From Micromonospora orduensis (GTDB lineage: Bacteria > Actinomycetota > Actinomycetes > Mycobacteriales > Micromonosporaceae): a DNA stretch of 41,420 nucleotides. A model generated the notes under the pieces. The model saw nothing but the letters and a program-made list of their open reading frames with translations, was not told the origin of the DNA and ran no database searches. Made by a program: the position numbers and the translations under genes. Location of the stretch: NCBI RefSeq assembly GCF_006228125.1, contig NZ_VDFY01000086.1, positions 1 through 41,420 on the forward strand. Reading direction: 5' to 3'. Numbering within the stretch: the stretch's first letter is position 1; each line of letters begins with the position of its first letter. Below, in pieces: positions 40,404 to 41,420 of this stretch.

Positions 40404-41066
40404 ATGAAGCGGTGGACCATGCCCGCGGCGGTGGCGCTGCTCTGCATTGCGGGCACGGGCGGGCTGGGCGCGTGCGGCAATGGGGACGACGGGGACGTCG
40501 GCGCACCCCCGACCGGCAGCCCCAGCGCTTCCGCGACAGCATCGCCGAGCCCGACCAGTCCGGCCGCGTGGCCGAGCCCAACCAGCCCGGCCGTATCGCC
40601 GCCCGGCCGGCCGGGCGGCGGTACGGCGGCGGGTTGGACGACCCGCCCGGTGACCGTCAGGCGGTCCGTGCCGGTGCCGCCGGTGCCGACGCTGCTGCGC
40701 ATCAGGTCGGCGACCCACGCCGGCTACGACCGGATCACGTTCGACTTCGTCGGGGCCCTGCCCGGCTACGAGGTGCGCTATGTCGACAAGGTCGTCGAAG
40801 ACGGGTCCGGCCGCACGGTGACAATGCCGGGCCGCCGGTACGTACAGATCAGGTTCGAGCCGGCTCAGGCGCATAGCGACAGCGGCGACACCGCGGTGAC
40901 GCCGCGGCGGATGCCGCTCGGCTACCCGATGCTGCGCGGCTACGTCATCAACGGTGATTTCGAGGCGGTCTTGAGCGTCGCGCTCGGCCTCGACGACGTG
41001 GTCGCGTTCCGGGTCGGCGAGATTCCGGGCACTCCCGGCCGTATCTACGTCGACGTCGCTGCGTGA
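40404..41066 (+). CDS. Lipoprotein with AMIN-like domain
   Basis: A 220-residue exported lipoprotein. The signal peptide MKRWTMPAAVALLCIAGTGG ends in lipobox LGAC (cysteine at about 24). A Ser/Thr/Pro-rich linker follows (about 35-85: SPSASATASPSPTSP), then an AMIN-like beta domain (about 95-218: HAGYDRITFDFVGALPGYEVRY, YVQIRFEPA, VAFRVGEIPGTPGRIYVDV). AMIN-type domains bind cell-wall material; the specific role here is unknown. GAGGCGAGG lies just before ATG 40404; GTG 40401 is an alternative. Confidence 0.85.
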   Translation: MKRWTMPAAVALLCIAGTGGLGACGNGDDGDVGAPPTGSPSASATASPSPTSPAAWPSPTSPAVSPPGRPGGGTAAGWTTRPVTVRRSVPVPPVPTLLRIRSATHAGYDRITFDFVGALPGYEVRYVDKVVEDGSGRTVTMPGRRYVQIRFEPAQAHSDSGDTAVTPRRMPLGYPMLRGYVINGDFEAVLSVALGLDDVVAFRVGEIPGTPGRIYVDVAA

Positions 41067-41288
41067 TTGCCCAGCGCGTGTTTCCCTGATTGACAGTCGC
41101 TCGCGCTGCGCCGTCTGATCGAGCAGGAGCTCGCAGCGGCGCGGGCAGACGCTGCACACGCAGCGGTGGCCACCTGCCTTCCCGTCTGCTCCGGGGCTCG
41201 GCCGCGCGCGGAATTGGCCAGCCCCTCGTGTCGCGCGTCATGCTGGGCCGGCTTCCCACACCAGGTTGTCACCGAAAGACCCCAGGGC
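41067..41288. other. No gene seen; spacer before IS481-type end
   Basis: About 220 bases between the lipoprotein stop and the transposase stop. A short run LRRLIEQELAAARADAAHAAV in one frame resembles the start of a DksA/TraR-type protein but goes no further. The inverted terminal repeat of the insertion sequence should lie here; I cannot define it without the other end. Confidence 0.4.
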
Positions 41289-41420
41289 CTAGGTGTTCTG
41301 TCCAGAGAGGTTGGGGACGCGGCTGGCGGGTGGGCCGCCGAGTGCGGTGTGGTGGCGGTGGTGATTGTAGGTGTGGAGCCAGGCGGGTAGGGCCGCTCGT
41401 CGGGCGGTCTCGGATCGGTA
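41289..41420 (-). CDS. IS481-family transposase, C-terminal piece cut by window edge
   Basis: The minus strand reads into the window from 41420 as YRSETARRAALPAWLHTYNH and ends GGPPASRVPNLSGQNT, then TAG at 41289. LPAWLHTYNHHRxHTALGGxPPASR is the standard C-terminus of the DDE integrase domain of actinobacterial IS481 transposases. The catalytic residues lie outside the window. It bounds the right side of the accessory stretch. Confidence 0.85.
   Translation of the reverse strand, partial: YRSETARRAALPAWLHTYNHHRHHTALGGPPASRVPNLSGQNT

Overview
The window is very GC-rich, uses GTG starts and AGGAGG ribosome binding sites, and almost every recognisable protein is of an actinobacterial type. A mesophilic filamentous actinobacterium, perhaps Micromonosporaceae, is the best guess; no 16S or other marker gene is present. 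Both edges are cut transposase genes: the N-terminus of an IS21-type IstA at the left (minus strand) and the C-terminus of an IS481-type transposase at the right (minus strand). The stretch between them looks like an accessory stress and sulfur island with many broken genes. There are no rRNA or tRNA genes and no CRISPR array.

Layout. (1) 0.4-3.3 kb: an OmpR-type response regulator and a sensor kinase with a Met/His-rich sensing loop, convergent with a secreted DUF2202 ferritin-like protein. (2) 3.5-6.9 kb: a DUF2892 membrane protein, a frameshifted TauE/SafE exporter, an OsmC-like peroxidase and a class-V PLP enzyme. (3) 6.9-9.8 kb: a junkyard of three gene fragments in alternating orientation, then a BlaI-type repressor and a DsbA/truncated-CcdA/GCPVCNK fusion behind a 49-bp palindromic operator. 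(4) 9.8-19.9 kb: a persulfide/sulfide detoxification regulon. It holds a TauE exporter, a rhodanese-YgaP protein, two MBL-rhodanese persulfide dioxygenases, a CstR-type repressor, an SQR pseudogene, DUF302, thioredoxin, two rhodaneses, DsrE-like and TusE/DsrC-like sulfur carriers and an intact SQR. Seven near-identical ATACCCC/GGGGTAT operators sit in front of these genes.

(5) 19.9-40 kb: a dormancy-type regulon resembling the DosR/DevR regulon of mycobacteria. It holds universal stress proteins, CBS proteins, a GNAT/acyl-CoA synthetase fusion, two cation P-type ATPases, Hsp20, a zinc alcohol dehydrogenase, Acg-like nitroreductases and the C-terminal third of a phosphoketolase. Several promoters carry a 14-bp palindrome with core GGGNC-N4-GNCCC, usually 57-65 bp before the start codon, which is what a DosR-like regulator would bind. 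The only devS/devR-like genes seen here are two tail-to-tail fragments at 34.4-35.0 kb, next to a GAPDH relic, so regulation would have to come from elsewhere in the genome. (6) 40.4-41.1 kb: an AMIN-like lipoprotein before the IS481 end.

The two themes fit together: thiol/persulfide chemistry under CstR and hypoxia/redox survival under a DosR-like regulator, with one intergenic region (19.90-19.96 kb) holding a box for each. The striking general feature is decay: about fifteen genes show frameshifts, a 20-bp tandem duplication, or junctions that fuse unrelated fragments. Some single-base shifts lie in C or G runs and could be sequencing errors; the fused fragments and the duplication cannot be explained that way. 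Functions are inferred from sequence families read by eye; no searches were run.
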